Positions 1-8,045 of a stretch of 14,530 bases of DNA are shown here, one piece after another (position 1 is the stretch's first letter; each line of letters begins with the position of its first letter). A program made the translations under genes and the position numbers. Location: assembly GCA_946480995.1 (NCBI GenBank), contig CAMLMF010000019.1:1-14530 (forward strand). Direction: 5' to 3'. Under the pieces are notes generated by a model. It saw only the letters and a program-made list of their open reading frames with translations, was not told where the DNA came from and searched no databases. The stretch is from an uncultured Bdellovibrio sp. (GTDB lineage Bacteria > Bdellovibrionota > Bdellovibrionia > Bdellovibrionales > Bdellovibrionaceae).

Positions 1-309
1 AGCAAATGTGTTAAATACTTGTTCCAAACCACGGCCGCCAGAATCACGCATATGTTTCAATGCATAACCTGCTGCACGACCTTCTAGAGAGTTCGGATCT
101 TTGGCAAGATCTTCAACATCTTCTAAGCTGTTACTTTGTAACGCCATCTTGATACGTGCACGCACACGCTGAGATTCCGCGGCCACTTTTTTTAGAGCGA
201 AGAAGCGCTCTAAAATCATGCCTATGCTCATTACACTGAGAATAAGTAGGATCCAAAGTACGGCTTGATCCGCGAAATGAGCAACGGCGAATATTTTCTC
301 TGCAAACAT
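1..309 (-). CDS. TolQ/ExbB/MotA-family proton channel protein, N-terminal part (runs off left edge)
   Basis: The first 103 residues of an inner-membrane protein are present and the reading frame is still open at base 1. A short N-terminal stretch is followed by a hydrophobic segment (about residues 17-33, QAVLWILLILSVMSIG), then the ERFFALKK boundary typical of TolQ/ExbB proteins, then a charged, mostly helical cytoplasmic region. TolQ/ExbB proteins form the pentameric proton channel that, with TolR/ExbD, drives TolA or TonB. The ATG at 309 is supported by GGAGG nine bases upstream and by a good promoter (TTGACC, 18 bp, GATAAT). It is probably the first gene of a tolQR/exbBD-type operon lying to the left. 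TolQ cannot be told from ExbB on this fragment, so no symbol is given. Confidence 0.85.
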   Translation of the reverse strand, partial: MFAEKIFAVAHFADQAVLWILLILSVMSIGMILERFFALKKVAAESQRVRARIKMALQSNSLEDVEDLAKDPNSLEGRAAGYALKHMRDSGGRGLEQVFNTFA

Positions 310-329
310 GGGTGATTTCCTCCAAATCT

Positions 330-358
330 TTGACGAAGCAAAGTTATTGCACCATTAT
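330..358 (+). promoter_or_regulatory. Predicted sigma70-type promoter of the sulfatase-like lipoprotein gene
   Basis: TTGACG (330-335) and CATTAT (353-358) are separated by 17 bp and match consensus at five and four positions. Transcription would begin near 365, about 22 nt before the ATG at 387. It lies face to face with the minus-strand promoter and shares its -10 region. Confidence 0.5.
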
Positions 359-383
359 CTATAAAACACTTACTCGCGGTCAA
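354..383 (-). promoter_or_regulatory. Predicted sigma70-type promoter of the tolQ/exbB-type gene
   Basis: On the minus strand TTGACC (383-378) and GATAAT (359-354) are separated by 18 bp; each hexamer matches consensus at five of six positions. Transcription would begin near 347, giving a leader of about 38 nt that contains the GGAGG ribosome site. The -10 box overlaps that of the opposing promoter. Confidence 0.55.
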
Positions 384-386
384 GGT

Positions 387-2198
387 ATGCGGAAAATCAT
401 TTTCTCTCTTTCCTTAGTTCTACTCAGCATGGTCCAGATTTCTTGCAAAACCTCTGACAAGAAGTCTGTGCTTATCATTGCTGTGGACGAACTGACGACC
501 ACCGATGTTAACTGCAATCAAAACCCCGAAGACACTCAGCGTTCTGGTTTTCAATTGCTTTGCAATGAGTCAGTTCGCTTTACTCATGCCTTCACGCCCT
601 CTACACTCTCGGTCCCCACGTTAGCTTCGATCATGACCGGGCTTTATCCCTATCAACATAAAGTGCGTCATAATTCCGGCCCTGGTCTAGCTCCGGAATT
701 TGAAACTTTGGCAGAAGTGGCCCTAGCGCAAGACTATCGCACCAGTTTTTTCTCTGGCGGAGCCCCGGTCTTTCGTCGGTCTGGATTGCACCAAGGATTT
801 GAACTTTTTGAAGACAATGTGATTCCTAATTTCAAATTCCTGTTTCGTCCGTTTAAAAAAAATGCGGATGCTTTTTTTCAATGGCTGCAACACGACGTCG
901 ACACGAATCCTTTCTTTAGCGTCTTGTATGTTCCCGATTTATTGTTCACAACAACAGAAACCGTCACAGACCTGGGTGAAACGCGAAACTTAAGTTATGA
1001 AAGCCAAGTAGACGAATTGGATGAAAGTCTTTTTGAGCTTTTCAAAGCTTTGAAAGACAAAAAACTTTGGGACAAAACAACTGTGGTGGTTGTCGGCCTC
1101 AATGGGCACACCGCAGGCGATCGCTATCGTGAATTTTCACCCTTGAATTTACATGGCGAAAACACGCAAGTCGCTTTACTTATCAAACCTTCGCAATCAA
1201 GAAAACGCGATGAAGCGATCCATTGGAAAATCGATCAGAATGTCACGCTGGTCGACGTCGGCAGAACTTTGTTCGATCTTTTAGGAGAGACCAATGTAGA
1301 AACGGAATCTCCTGCGTTTCCGTCACATTCTTTATTAGAAGCTTTAAAAAGTCCAACGACCTCATGGCCCGAAGATCGTCCGTTGTTGCTTGAGTCAGCG
1401 TGGGCCTTGTGGCGCAAGGCGGGCCCCTTGAAAACCGGCGCGATCTCAAATCATGTTCTTTATATCAACGAAGAAAAACCGCTGTTATTTAATACTTTAG
1501 TGGACCGCTTGGAAGTCAATCCTTTGCCGTTGTTACAGCAAAGCATTTTACCAACGACGCAAAGACTGCAGGGGCTCCTGGAAAAAAACCAAATGCCGAC
1601 ATTCGTTGCATTAAATTCCGAATGGACGGCGAAACTAAGCATTCCATTTTATCGTTGGATGCGCGTGGATCAAGAAGCTTTACTGCTGAAAGATTTAAAA
1701 CGTCTTTTAAGCGCGTCTCCCCAAAGTATCGATCTTTTAAATTGGACAGCACAGATCGCCTTGAATCAAAAAGACTGGGAAACTCTGAAGCAACTTGGGA
1801 TTAAAAACAAAATTGCCGTGTGGCAATATGTGGGCGAACGCAATCAGAATAACAAATTAGCGAAGATTAATGACTCGTGCTTTAACCTGCTGACAGCTCC
1901 TTTAGAAACCGAATTGCTAAAAAACTGTAACGATATTTTGTTCCTTGAATTTATTGATTGGCTGCGCGCTGAAGAGCGAGGCTTGTACAAAGATGCACAA
2001 CGCAAACGTTTTGAGCGTTCGTTTAAGAACTACATGTTAGACCAACAGATTCAACGCACGAACTTAGCCGCGGGTTTAATATGGGATACGTCACGCGAAA
2101 ACATATTTGCGCCATCACGAACTGAAATGGCTTTGAGCCTGCCTGAATATAGCCGTGTCAAAAATCAAGTTTATAAGTCTTTGCAGAGCGAAGATTAA
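387..2198 (+). CDS. Sulfatase/alkaline-phosphatase-fold lipoprotein with degenerate active site
   Basis: This 603-residue protein starts with a lipoprotein-like signal (MRKIIFSLSLVLLSMVQISC; Cys20 the likely lipidated residue, although Gln at -3 is atypical). The open frame extends to an ATG at 312, but that start lies upstream of the predicted transcription start and would bury the signal peptide. The fold is recognised from VLIIAVDE (28-35), STLSVPTLASIMTGLYPYQH (72-91) and TTVVVVGLNGHTAGD (231-245). In sulfatases the second motif normally reads C/S-x-P-x-R and the third T-S-D-H-G; here they read SVPTL and VGLNG, so the modified Cys/Ser-to-Arg signature and an Asp-His metal pair appear missing. 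The C-terminal 250 residues are helix-rich and match no domain I recognise. The product may be a non-catalytic binding protein or may use an altered mechanism. The ribosome site is weak (AAGG one base from ATG). It converges on the PP2C-like gene with an 8-bp gap. Confidence 0.75.
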   Translation: MRKIIFSLSLVLLSMVQISCKTSDKKSVLIIAVDELTTTDVNCNQNPEDTQRSGFQLLCNESVRFTHAFTPSTLSVPTLASIMTGLYPYQHKVRHNSGPGLAPEFETLAEVALAQDYRTSFFSGGAPVFRRSGLHQGFELFEDNVIPNFKFLFRPFKKNADAFFQWLQHDVDTNPFFSVLYVPDLLFTTTETVTDLGETRNLSYESQVDELDESLFELFKALKDKKLWDKTTVVVVGLNGHTAGDRYREFSPLNLHGENTQVALLIKPSQSRKRDEAIHWKIDQNVTLVDVGRTLFDLLGETNVETESPAFPSHSLLEALKSPTTSWPEDRPLLLESAWALWRKAGPLKTGAISNHVLYINEEKPLLFNTLVDRLEVNPLPLLQQSILPTTQRLQGLLEKNQMPTFVALNSEWTAKLSIPFYRWMRVDQEALLLKDLKRLLSASPQSIDLLNWTAQIALNQKDWETLKQLGIKNKIAVWQYVGERNQNNKLAKINDSCFNLLTAPLETELLKNCNDILFLEFIDWLRAEERGLYKDAQRKRFERSFKNYMLDQQIQRTNLAAGLIWDTSRENIFAPSRTEMALSLPEYSRVKNQVYKSLQSED

Positions 2199-2206
2199 AG
2201 AACGCC

Positions 2207-2887
2207 TTAGTCTAACTGAACCAACCCCAACCAGAAGGGTGTCTCTGGAGATTCCTGAATCATTCTTTGCGTGAGCGTACCCATGTCTGCTCCATGAGTT
2301 TCAGTCCAAAGTGCTGTGGCGATGCTTGCACTGCCAAGCAAAACCAACTTGTCGCCTTCGCTTACGCGAGTGTGGCCACACTGGATGTAACACGTAGGAT
2401 CCATACCCAAAAGTTGCGCTGGTAAAGGCGGCAGGACACTGTCACCTTGGGAAAGCTCTGCTGACAGATCCAAACCCATGGACAAAGGCTGCAAACGCTG
2501 CCCGTGACGCTGAATCAAGACACTCGGGTTTCCCACATGGGCCCAAGCCACTTGCGAGCCTCGTTTAAATAAGGCCAAAATTTCCACACCAGAAAAATAT
2601 TCTGATTTATTTTCACCGCGATAAAGCATGTCATTGGTGATGAGCAAAGCCGTGCGCAGATAGTTCACTTCGTCCGTTAAAGCCGTCAAAAAATCAAAGG
2701 GTGAGGTGACCTCAACGTCAGCTTGAGCGGAGTTTACGTACTTTACAACTTCATCCAAAGCTCGCTGTGCGTGTTCCGTCTTACCCCAAGATGTTGCGAC
2801 CACAATCAAGCCCCCGTCATCTTGTTGATGCACAAGCGGCTTCGGGCGAATGATTTTCGTGCTATAGGAACGATCTTGCATTTTCAC
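2207..2887 (-). CDS. PP2C-like (serine/threonine phosphatase fold) protein lacking metal-binding aspartates; likely pseudophosphatase
   Basis: At 226 residues it is close to a bacterial PP2C domain. The clearest match is VAWAHVGNPSVLIQRHG (113-129), against the family's AHVGDSR-x-YLLRDG, followed by LSMGL and VSEGDKLVLLGSASI (175-189), against LxPGDxLLLCSDGLT. An N-terminal GGLIVVATSWG (25-35) sits where VVADGMGG is expected. The aspartates of ADGMGG and SDG, which bind catalytic manganese or magnesium in active PP2C enzymes, are Thr/Ser and Ala here, so catalysis is unlikely. It is the last gene of the FHA operon, two bases after the stop of the double-FHA gene. A natural inference is that it binds a partner or phosphoprotein in the same complex as the FHA proteins. 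It starts with GTG at 2887 (GGAG about ten bases upstream); an ATG two codons later is the alternative. Confidence 0.65.
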   Translation of the reverse strand: MKMQDRSYSTKIIRPKPLVHQQDDGGLIVVATSWGKTEHAQRALDEVVKYVNSAQADVEVTSPFDFLTALTDEVNYLRTALLITNDMLYRGENKSEYFSGVEILALFKRGSQVAWAHVGNPSVLIQRHGQRLQPLSMGLDLSAELSQGDSVLPPLPAQLLGMDPTCYIQCGHTRVSEGDKLVLLGSASIATALWTETHGADMGTLTQRMIQESPETPFWLGLVQLD

Positions 2888-2889
2888 GG

Positions 2890-4881
2890 TTACAGGGCTC
2901 CGTATTTTTTCAGTTTCAGGTACGCTTTTTTATAGTACTCGCCGTCCGGAATATCCATATCAAGGATCTTTTTCCATTTGTCTTTGGCGCCCGCTTTCGA
3001 TTCGCCGCCCTCGACGTTACCGAAGCTTTCTTCCAAGATACCCTCTTGATAAATCACCATCATATTCTTTCTAAGCTCAACAATATAACCTTCGATTTTT
3101 TCCTGCAACTCTGTGTTGGTTGGATCAATCGATCGGGCTTTACGCAATGACAAGATCGCCGCTTTTAAATTTTGCGCCTGATAGTATTTGTCTGCCTCTG
3201 CTTGATAGGTCGCAGTTTTGGAATTCATCTGCTGACGAATCGACGCAATATTGCGGCGTGATTGGTTCTTCAGACCATTCGGATCTGGTAACGAAGAACC
3301 CAGAACTCTTTCATAAGCAGAGATCGCATCCAAAGGCTTGCCTTTGCTATGTACTTTTTGAGCACTTTCATAAATACCACGCAAGCGCGCCACAGAGGAC
3401 TGATACGCAGACCTTTCTGCGGCTTTGGCATCGCGCTGAACGGTGATGATTTCCACCTGCGACTTCAGCTCTGAAATTCGCGGGTGATCTGGATTAAACT
3501 GCAGCACAGGGCTTAAACAGTCGTCCATTTCTGTCATCGTAATCGCGGGGTTGATTTTCTTTTTACAGATCACCGCTTGCTTTTGGATCTTATCTTCAAT
3601 TTCAATTTTTGCTTTTTCAATTTCTTCCTGACGACGAGCTTGTTCTTGAATGAACACAGCTTCCTTCGACAGGCGTTCGATTTCACGGATGTCTTCGTAT
3701 TCAGGAACAAGCTCCTGAATTTTAACAATTTCATCCTGTGCTAATTGATACTTACCCTGCATATAAAGGTTTTTTGCATCTTTATAACGCTGACGTACCA
3801 ATGCCTGTTGTTCTGGTTTTAATTTATTAAAGGCCTCAAGCGGCGAACCCGGCCCAGCCACAGCCCCTGGATTTGCGGCAGGTGGTGCGCCACCTTCGTC
3901 GCTGGTAAACATGTAAACCACGGCTAGCAAAGCCACAGCGCCAGCAATGATTTTCGGACGGTGTTTTTGAAAATCAAATTTACCATCTGCCGCTGGCGGC
4001 AATGGTGCCGGAGGCGCACCCATCGGCGTTGGATAACCGATGGCTCCACCTTGATAGGCCATCATTTCCTGTGGATTAGGCTGTTGATAAGCCGCAAGAG
4101 CTTGCGAAGCCTCAGAGTGATCCAAGCGTACCAAACTTGTTGGAGGCGGCAAATTCACCATCTCCAAACGACTTTGGAAGCTGGCATCGTGCAATTCAAA
4201 ATAAAGATAATTATTTAAAACACTGATGGCATCGCCGCTTTTCAGTGGAGTTGTGTCCGTCGTTGAAATAGGATTTCCATTCAGCAAAGTCCCATTCACA
4301 CTGCCAAGATCAATGATATGATATTGCGAACCCACGCGACGGATTTCAAATTGACGACGACTGACGCGTTGATCACGAATATGAATGTGACAAGTCGACT
4401 CCCGACCTGCAATCCATGAATCCCCGGCATCCAATCTTAATAGCTCAATCGGTTGATTTTCAGCATCGACCATTTTAATAAAGGCCGCCGTCGGCGCCAC
4501 ACCAATAACAGTTTTTTCTTCACTGCCTTGGAAGTCTTCGCCGGATTCATCCTGCAAGGTCGCCGGCAAATGAGAGCTGCCATCACCCACCGCATTTGAA
4601 AATTCGAATTCATAGGGCGGAATTGAAAACTGACCGCCGTGCTCAAGATCAAATTGTTGCGCTTGTTGACCTTGATAAGAAACTTCCCCATAGCGAGACA
4701 TGACTTCAACATGCCATTGGCCATTCACGAAGGAAATTTTCACGTGTTCCCGTGAAATACCCTTTTCAGGATTCAAAACGATATCACAGTCTTCCTTACG
4801 GCCAGCAACGTACACCTTGTCTTCAACAAGGGTAATATCGTAAGCGGGTTTCCCTTTTAGACGCACCACCAGACGAGCCAT
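2890..4881 (-). CDS. Inner-membrane protein with two N-terminal FHA domains, one TM segment and a periplasmic TPR/coiled-coil region
   Basis: This is a 663-residue protein. FHA domain 1 (about 1-95) has AGR (26-28) and SREH (43-46) but no clear Asn-Gly loop. FHA domain 2 (about 145-230) has AGR (158-160), VSRRQ (173-177, Gln for the usual His) and an intact NGT plus LNG (196-202). FHA domains bind phosphothreonine peptides. A Pro/Gln/Gly-rich linker (245-300) leads to one membrane span (about 309-326, preceded by KHRPK). A second Pro/Ala/Gly stretch (330-346) precedes helical repeats: a TPR-like unit at 362-395, a charged coiled coil at 400-435 and further TPR-like units at 490-595. The orientation predicted from the flanking positive charges puts FHA in the cytoplasm and the repeats in the periplasm. 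The stop of the preceding gene and this ATG share one base (TAATG), with GGAAGGGCGG upstream, indicating translational coupling. Confidence 0.85.
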   Translation of the reverse strand: MARLVVRLKGKPAYDITLVEDKVYVAGRKEDCDIVLNPEKGISREHVKISFVNGQWHVEVMSRYGEVSYQGQQAQQFDLEHGGQFSIPPYEFEFSNAVGDGSSHLPATLQDESGEDFQGSEEKTVIGVAPTAAFIKMVDAENQPIELLRLDAGDSWIAGRESTCHIHIRDQRVSRRQFEIRRVGSQYHIIDLGSVNGTLLNGNPISTTDTTPLKSGDAISVLNNYLYFELHDASFQSRLEMVNLPPPTSLVRLDHSEASQALAAYQQPNPQEMMAYQGGAIGYPTPMGAPPAPLPPAADGKFDFQKHRPKIIAGAVALLAVVYMFTSDEGGAPPAANPGAVAGPGSPLEAFNKLKPEQQALVRQRYKDAKNLYMQGKYQLAQDEIVKIQELVPEYEDIREIERLSKEAVFIQEQARRQEEIEKAKIEIEDKIQKQAVICKKKINPAITMTEMDDCLSPVLQFNPDHPRISELKSQVEIITVQRDAKAAERSAYQSSVARLRGIYESAQKVHSKGKPLDAISAYERVLGSSLPDPNGLKNQSRRNIASIRQQMNSKTATYQAEADKYYQAQNLKAAILSLRKARSIDPTNTELQEKIEGYIVELRKNMMVIYQEGILEESFGNVEGGESKAGAKDKWKKILDMDIPDGEYYKKAYLKLKKYGAL

Positions 4882-6059
4882 TAGAACCGCCCTTCCAGAT
4901 TAAGGGTGCATTCTTCATAGAACTGTTTTGCCTCTTTAAACGAAGGATCATCTTTACGATACTGCAGCATCGTCATAACATTCGTATAATTTGACTGACA
5001 CATACGCCAGTTTTTCTTTTCACGGTAACGGTTGCCTTGAATCATGTTGAATTTCACCAGCTCATCAAACTTGATCTTTGATAAGTGATAATACCGTTTT
5101 GCCAGCTCGTTGTCAGGGTCCAGATTTAAGACCACTTGAAATGCTTCCCGCGCCCTGGCGTACTGACCTTGTTGGAAGTCGCGGAATCCTTTAATAAAGT
5201 TCTCTTGGGCACGACGATATTGAACCGAATCGTACTTTTCTCTTTTTATCGTTAATAGCTCTTGCGAACGTTTTTCTGCATTCGCCACGTCTTGCATCGA
5301 CATCGTCGAGGTACGGATCGCATTGGGATCTTTAACGACTGGTTTTGAAGCCGTCATTAAATACCAACCAACCAAAACTAAGACCGCGATGATACCGTAA
5401 AAACGCACCTTCGGATTTTGTAAAGGACTTAAACCAGAACTTGGAACCGCCTTATACTGCGGAGCTTGCTGCGCAGACGGCATACCGTAGTTTGGCTGAG
5501 TCGCTGCCGGCATTCCCGGTTGCTGCATCGCTGGTGGCAATGCTGAATTTGGCATTTGCGGCAACGGTGCTTGCTGCTGCGGGATCGGCTGTTGCGGCAA
5601 TGGATTCTGAGGAACCATCGGTCGCGGAGCTACATTTTGATTTGGATTTGGATTTGGATTTGGATTTGGATTTTGATTCTGATGTTGGTGTAACGGAAAC
5701 ACCGGCGCTGGTTTTGGTTGCGGCGCTAGCGGAGCTTCGATTTTCACGCGAATTTCTGTATCACCAATCTGAATGACTGAATCGTTATTGATCAACTCAG
5801 TTTGTACACTTTGCCCATTAAGCAAAATAAAGTTTTTAGCACTTAGATTGACGATCACAAATTCCGACGTCCCCCGCATTTTGATTTCTGCGTGCTGACG
5901 ACTGGTGCGAGGATCATTTGACAATACGATATCGTTTTCAGGTCCGCGACCTAAAGAAATTGCCGCCTTATTAAATGACATCTTTAGGCCCGCGTGCGGA
6001 CCCTTCGTCACTTCAATAGCAAGCTTTAAGGCGTCTTTGATTTGTGGCGCAGCACTCAT
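4881..6059 (-). CDS. Inner-membrane protein with N-terminal FHA domain, Pro/Gln/Asn-rich linker, one TM segment and C-terminal TPR region
   Basis: This is a 392-residue protein. (Residue numbers below count from a TTG one codon upstream; subtract one for the ATG start.) The FHA domain (13-107) has LGRG (37-40), TSRQH (53-57) and LLNG (80-83); the NGT loop reads KNF, so phosphopeptide binding may be altered. A long low-complexity linker (110-215) rich in Pro, Gln, Asn, Met and Ala includes an Asn-Pro dipeptide array at 131-141. One TM segment follows (about 221-236), then a periplasmic region with TPR-like helices (283-330, AREAFQVVLNLDPDNELA) and a C-terminal helical pair. It shares the FHA-linker-TM-repeat layout of its downstream neighbour, and the two may be ancient duplicates. 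ATG at 6059 is chosen over the TTG at 6062 because AGGGGGG lies five bases upstream of it and the preceding stop overlaps it as TGATG. Confidence 0.85.
   Translation of the reverse strand: MSAAPQIKDALKLAIEVTKGPHAGLKMSFNKAAISLGRGPENDIVLSNDPRTSRQHAEIKMRGTSEFVIVNLSAKNFILLNGQSVQTELINNDSVIQIGDTEIRVKIEAPLAPQPKPAPVFPLHQHQNQNPNPNPNPNPNQNVAPRPMVPQNPLPQQPIPQQQAPLPQMPNSALPPAMQQPGMPAATQPNYGMPSAQQAPQYKAVPSSGLSPLQNPKVRFYGIIAVLVLVGWYLMTASKPVVKDPNAIRTSTMSMQDVANAEKRSQELLTIKREKYDSVQYRRAQENFIKGFRDFQQGQYARAREAFQVVLNLDPDNELAKRYYHLSKIKFDELVKFNMIQGNRYREKKNWRMCQSNYTNVMTMLQYRKDDPSFKEAKQFYEECTLNLEGRF
5641..5670. repeat. Tandem hexamer repeat (TTTGGA x5) inside the FHA-TPR gene
   Basis: Five perfect TTTGGA copies are flanked on both sides by TTTTGA variants. 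On the coding (minus) strand they specify alternating Asn-Pro in the linker between the FHA domain and the membrane span. Gain or loss of a unit would lengthen or shorten the linker by two residues without shifting the frame. Confidence 0.95.
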
Positions 6060-7708
6060 CAAGTCCCCCCTTCAGCTGGCGACACTGTCACCACGAAATA
6101 GTCAATACCACTGGCCGAGCTGAAAGCCTGGCAACTTAAAATACATAAGTGACCGCTAAACTCTAACTGATCGGTATGGATCATACGCGGATTTTCTCGA
6201 GCTTTAGCAAGCAAACCATCGACGTTTTGTTGCAAAGCCGCGTCTGGCATCGACTGATAAGCTTGGCCGACAAGTTGTGCGACTTCAGCATGCGCCACCT
6301 GTGCAAAGGCGGCGTTGCACGCAATGATGCGGCCTTCATTCGCAATTGCAATGCAAGGGAAGCCGACAATTTGTACTAAGTTTTCAGCTTCGCCGTCTTT
6401 GTTTACAAAACCACTGCCGCCACTTGATGCCTCATTGTCTCCGTGGATATAGCGACTTAACAAACTATTAATATTGCCGACCAACGCCTGCAATGGCGGG
6501 AACATAAAGTTGATTTCGGTGCCATCTTTCTTTTCACGCATCGCTGTGTCCAACTGCGAATTCAAAGCGACCAAAGGAAACTCAATCAGTTTGTACATAA
6601 AGAAGAAGATCACTAAGCCTATTAACGACGCGATAACCAGCGTCTGCATGAACAGACTGATCGCCCTGCCATCATCGAAAGCCAAACTGCCAATATCGTA
6701 TAAAACAATCGCATGGGCTTTGACCGTTTGTTCTCCCGTATTTGGATCAAAGAAACCAATTGGGAAACTTGCACCAATCGTGGATGAATCTACCTCTACC
6801 GTTTGTGGGCGCATTTCACGACGAGCCACATGCACGAATGGCAAATCAGGAGTCGTTCCCGCACGCGATGCCGGAGCCAAAATCATTCCATCAGATTGCT
6901 GGATGATTAAAACTTGCGTGACACCGTCTTCCGATTCAGCCGCATTAGTACTTAATGAAGAATAACTATTTTGCAGCAATGCCGACTGATTGATCGTCGC
7001 CAAAGTTCTGGCAATAGAGGCCGCGCGACGTTTACTTTCATTTACGATGCTGGCTCTGGTGATTTGCACCATCGGAATCATCGACAACAAAGTTGTAGAG
7101 AAAATAAATAAAGTTACAAAACCCAAAAGAACCATTTTGAGTTCAACGAACTGAGGAAGTTTATAAACCCCCGGTAAAGCCACGCGATCAATATACTCCT
7201 GAGCCTTGGTGATCAGACCTTTCAAACCACCCTCTTGATAAGCTGGGGCTGGCGCAGGAGCTGCTCCCATTTGTGGCTGTCCGCTGGCCATAGGCTGCGG
7301 CATACCCATCGGCATTTGCGGCGCAGCTCCGCCACCATAGTAAGGCATTGGAGCCTGCTGATTACTATTCATTGGTGGCGAAATCGTGCGTGTGGCCGTG
7401 GTATGGGCCCGCGCTTCTTGTTGCGACGGAATAACGTCCGCTAAAACATCATGAATACCCAGCTTATCACCTAAGCGGATGATGCCATTTTGAATGCGAA
7501 TACCATTTAAGAAGGTTCCATTGCTGGATTTCAAATCCGTGATGACGATCTTTTCTTTAAAGACCGTAACTTCGGTGTGCTCTTTAGAAACACCCGGACT
7601 TAAAAGTTTTATGTTGCATTGAGGAGCCCGTCCGATGAGATTTCGTCCCATCTTCAGATCCATCACTTGTCCCGCTTGCGGGCCTGTCAATATTCTAAGA
7701 GCCCACAT
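6059..7708 (-). CDS. FHA domain protein with two TM segments, a periplasmic sensor-like domain and a C-terminal PAS-like domain
   Basis: This is a 549-residue protein. The N-terminal FHA domain (about 1-95) has all the usual motifs: IGRAP (25-29), VSKEH (40-44) and SNGTFLNG (62-69), so it should bind phosphothreonine. A Pro/Met/Gly/Gln-rich linker (100-160) leads to TM1 (about 191-213). An extracytoplasmic region of some 130 residues (215-345) resembles the single-Cache or PAS-like sensing modules of chemoreceptors and histidine kinases, and TM2 is at about 351-373. A juxtamembrane segment (374-422) is in the place of a HAMP linker, and a PAS-like domain (about 440-549, starting NLVQIVGFPCIAIANEGRI) ends the protein. 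No kinase, cyclase or methyl-accepting output domain follows, so the signal is probably passed to partner proteins. The ATG overlaps the DUF192 gene by 14 nt, with AGGAG nine bases upstream. Confidence 0.85.
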   Translation of the reverse strand: MWALRILTGPQAGQVMDLKMGRNLIGRAPQCNIKLLSPGVSKEHTEVTVFKEKIVITDLKSSNGTFLNGIRIQNGIIRLGDKLGIHDVLADVIPSQQEARAHTTATRTISPPMNSNQQAPMPYYGGGAAPQMPMGMPQPMASGQPQMGAAPAPAPAYQEGGLKGLITKAQEYIDRVALPGVYKLPQFVELKMVLLGFVTLFIFSTTLLSMIPMVQITRASIVNESKRRAASIARTLATINQSALLQNSYSSLSTNAAESEDGVTQVLIIQQSDGMILAPASRAGTTPDLPFVHVARREMRPQTVEVDSSTIGASFPIGFFDPNTGEQTVKAHAIVLYDIGSLAFDDGRAISLFMQTLVIASLIGLVIFFFMYKLIEFPLVALNSQLDTAMREKKDGTEINFMFPPLQALVGNINSLLSRYIHGDNEASSGGSGFVNKDGEAENLVQIVGFPCIAIANEGRIIACNAAFAQVAHAEVAQLVGQAYQSMPDAALQQNVDGLLAKARENPRMIHTDQLEFSGHLCILSCQAFSSASGIDYFVVTVSPAEGGT

Positions 7709-8045
7709 GCAACTGGTCTCCTATTTTGACATTCATATTGTCTACTGCGCCTGATGCCATTTCAAAGACAGAGCTTGCGCCCCACACTGGCAATAGTAAG
7801 CGCCAAGGTTTAACATCTTTATAGATAGCTTTGACCTTTAAGTTTTTATCCACAAAAACACAATCAATCGGAAACTTCATAAAAAATGTATGAATGCTAT
7901 TGCAGTGGTGAATCCACAAAGCTTGCTCTGGCGCCAGGGAGTCCCGACCCAATAAGCCTTTGCCACGAGTTTTAAAAGTGGTTGCCACTTCCAAATCCGT
8001 GATCAAAGTTTGCTGTGTTGTTGCACTTCTTAAAACTGCCATCAT
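7695..8045 (-). CDS. DUF192 family protein
   Basis: This 116-residue protein matches the DUF192 family: RGKGLLGR (27-34), HTFFMKFPIDCVFVD (52-66) and EMASGAVD (95-102) follow the family pattern of RGLMxR, MKNTxxPLDxxFxD and E.xAG. The biochemical role of the family is unknown. Many members have an N-terminal signal peptide, but none is visible here, so this one is probably cytoplasmic. It lies between the tadC-like gene, whose TAA shares one base with this ATG, and the FHA-PAS gene, which it overlaps by 14 nt. This tight coupling argues that it serves the same complex. A second ATG directly follows the first, so the start could be 8042. Confidence 0.85.
   Translation of the reverse strand: MMAVLRSATTQQTLITDLEVATTFKTRGKGLLGRDSLAPEQALWIHHCNSIHTFFMKFPIDCVFVDKNLKVKAIYKDVKPWRLLLPVWGASSVFEMASGAVDNMNVKIGDQLHVGS

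Noticed and set aside
312..386. Upstream ATG extension of the sulfatase-like gene (25 extra codons)
   Set aside because: It starts upstream of the predicted transcription start, overlaps the divergent promoters and would hide the signal peptide that begins at 387.
2199..2215. Short palindrome TTAGTCTAA between the convergent sulfatase-like and PP2C-like genes
   Set aside because: Four-base arms are too short to be a terminator, and no T-run follows on either strand.
5441..5776. Open plus-strand frame with a Leu-Asp repeat
   Set aside because: It is the antisense reading of the TTTGGA repeat and linker of the FHA-TPR gene, with no ribosome site or conserved content.
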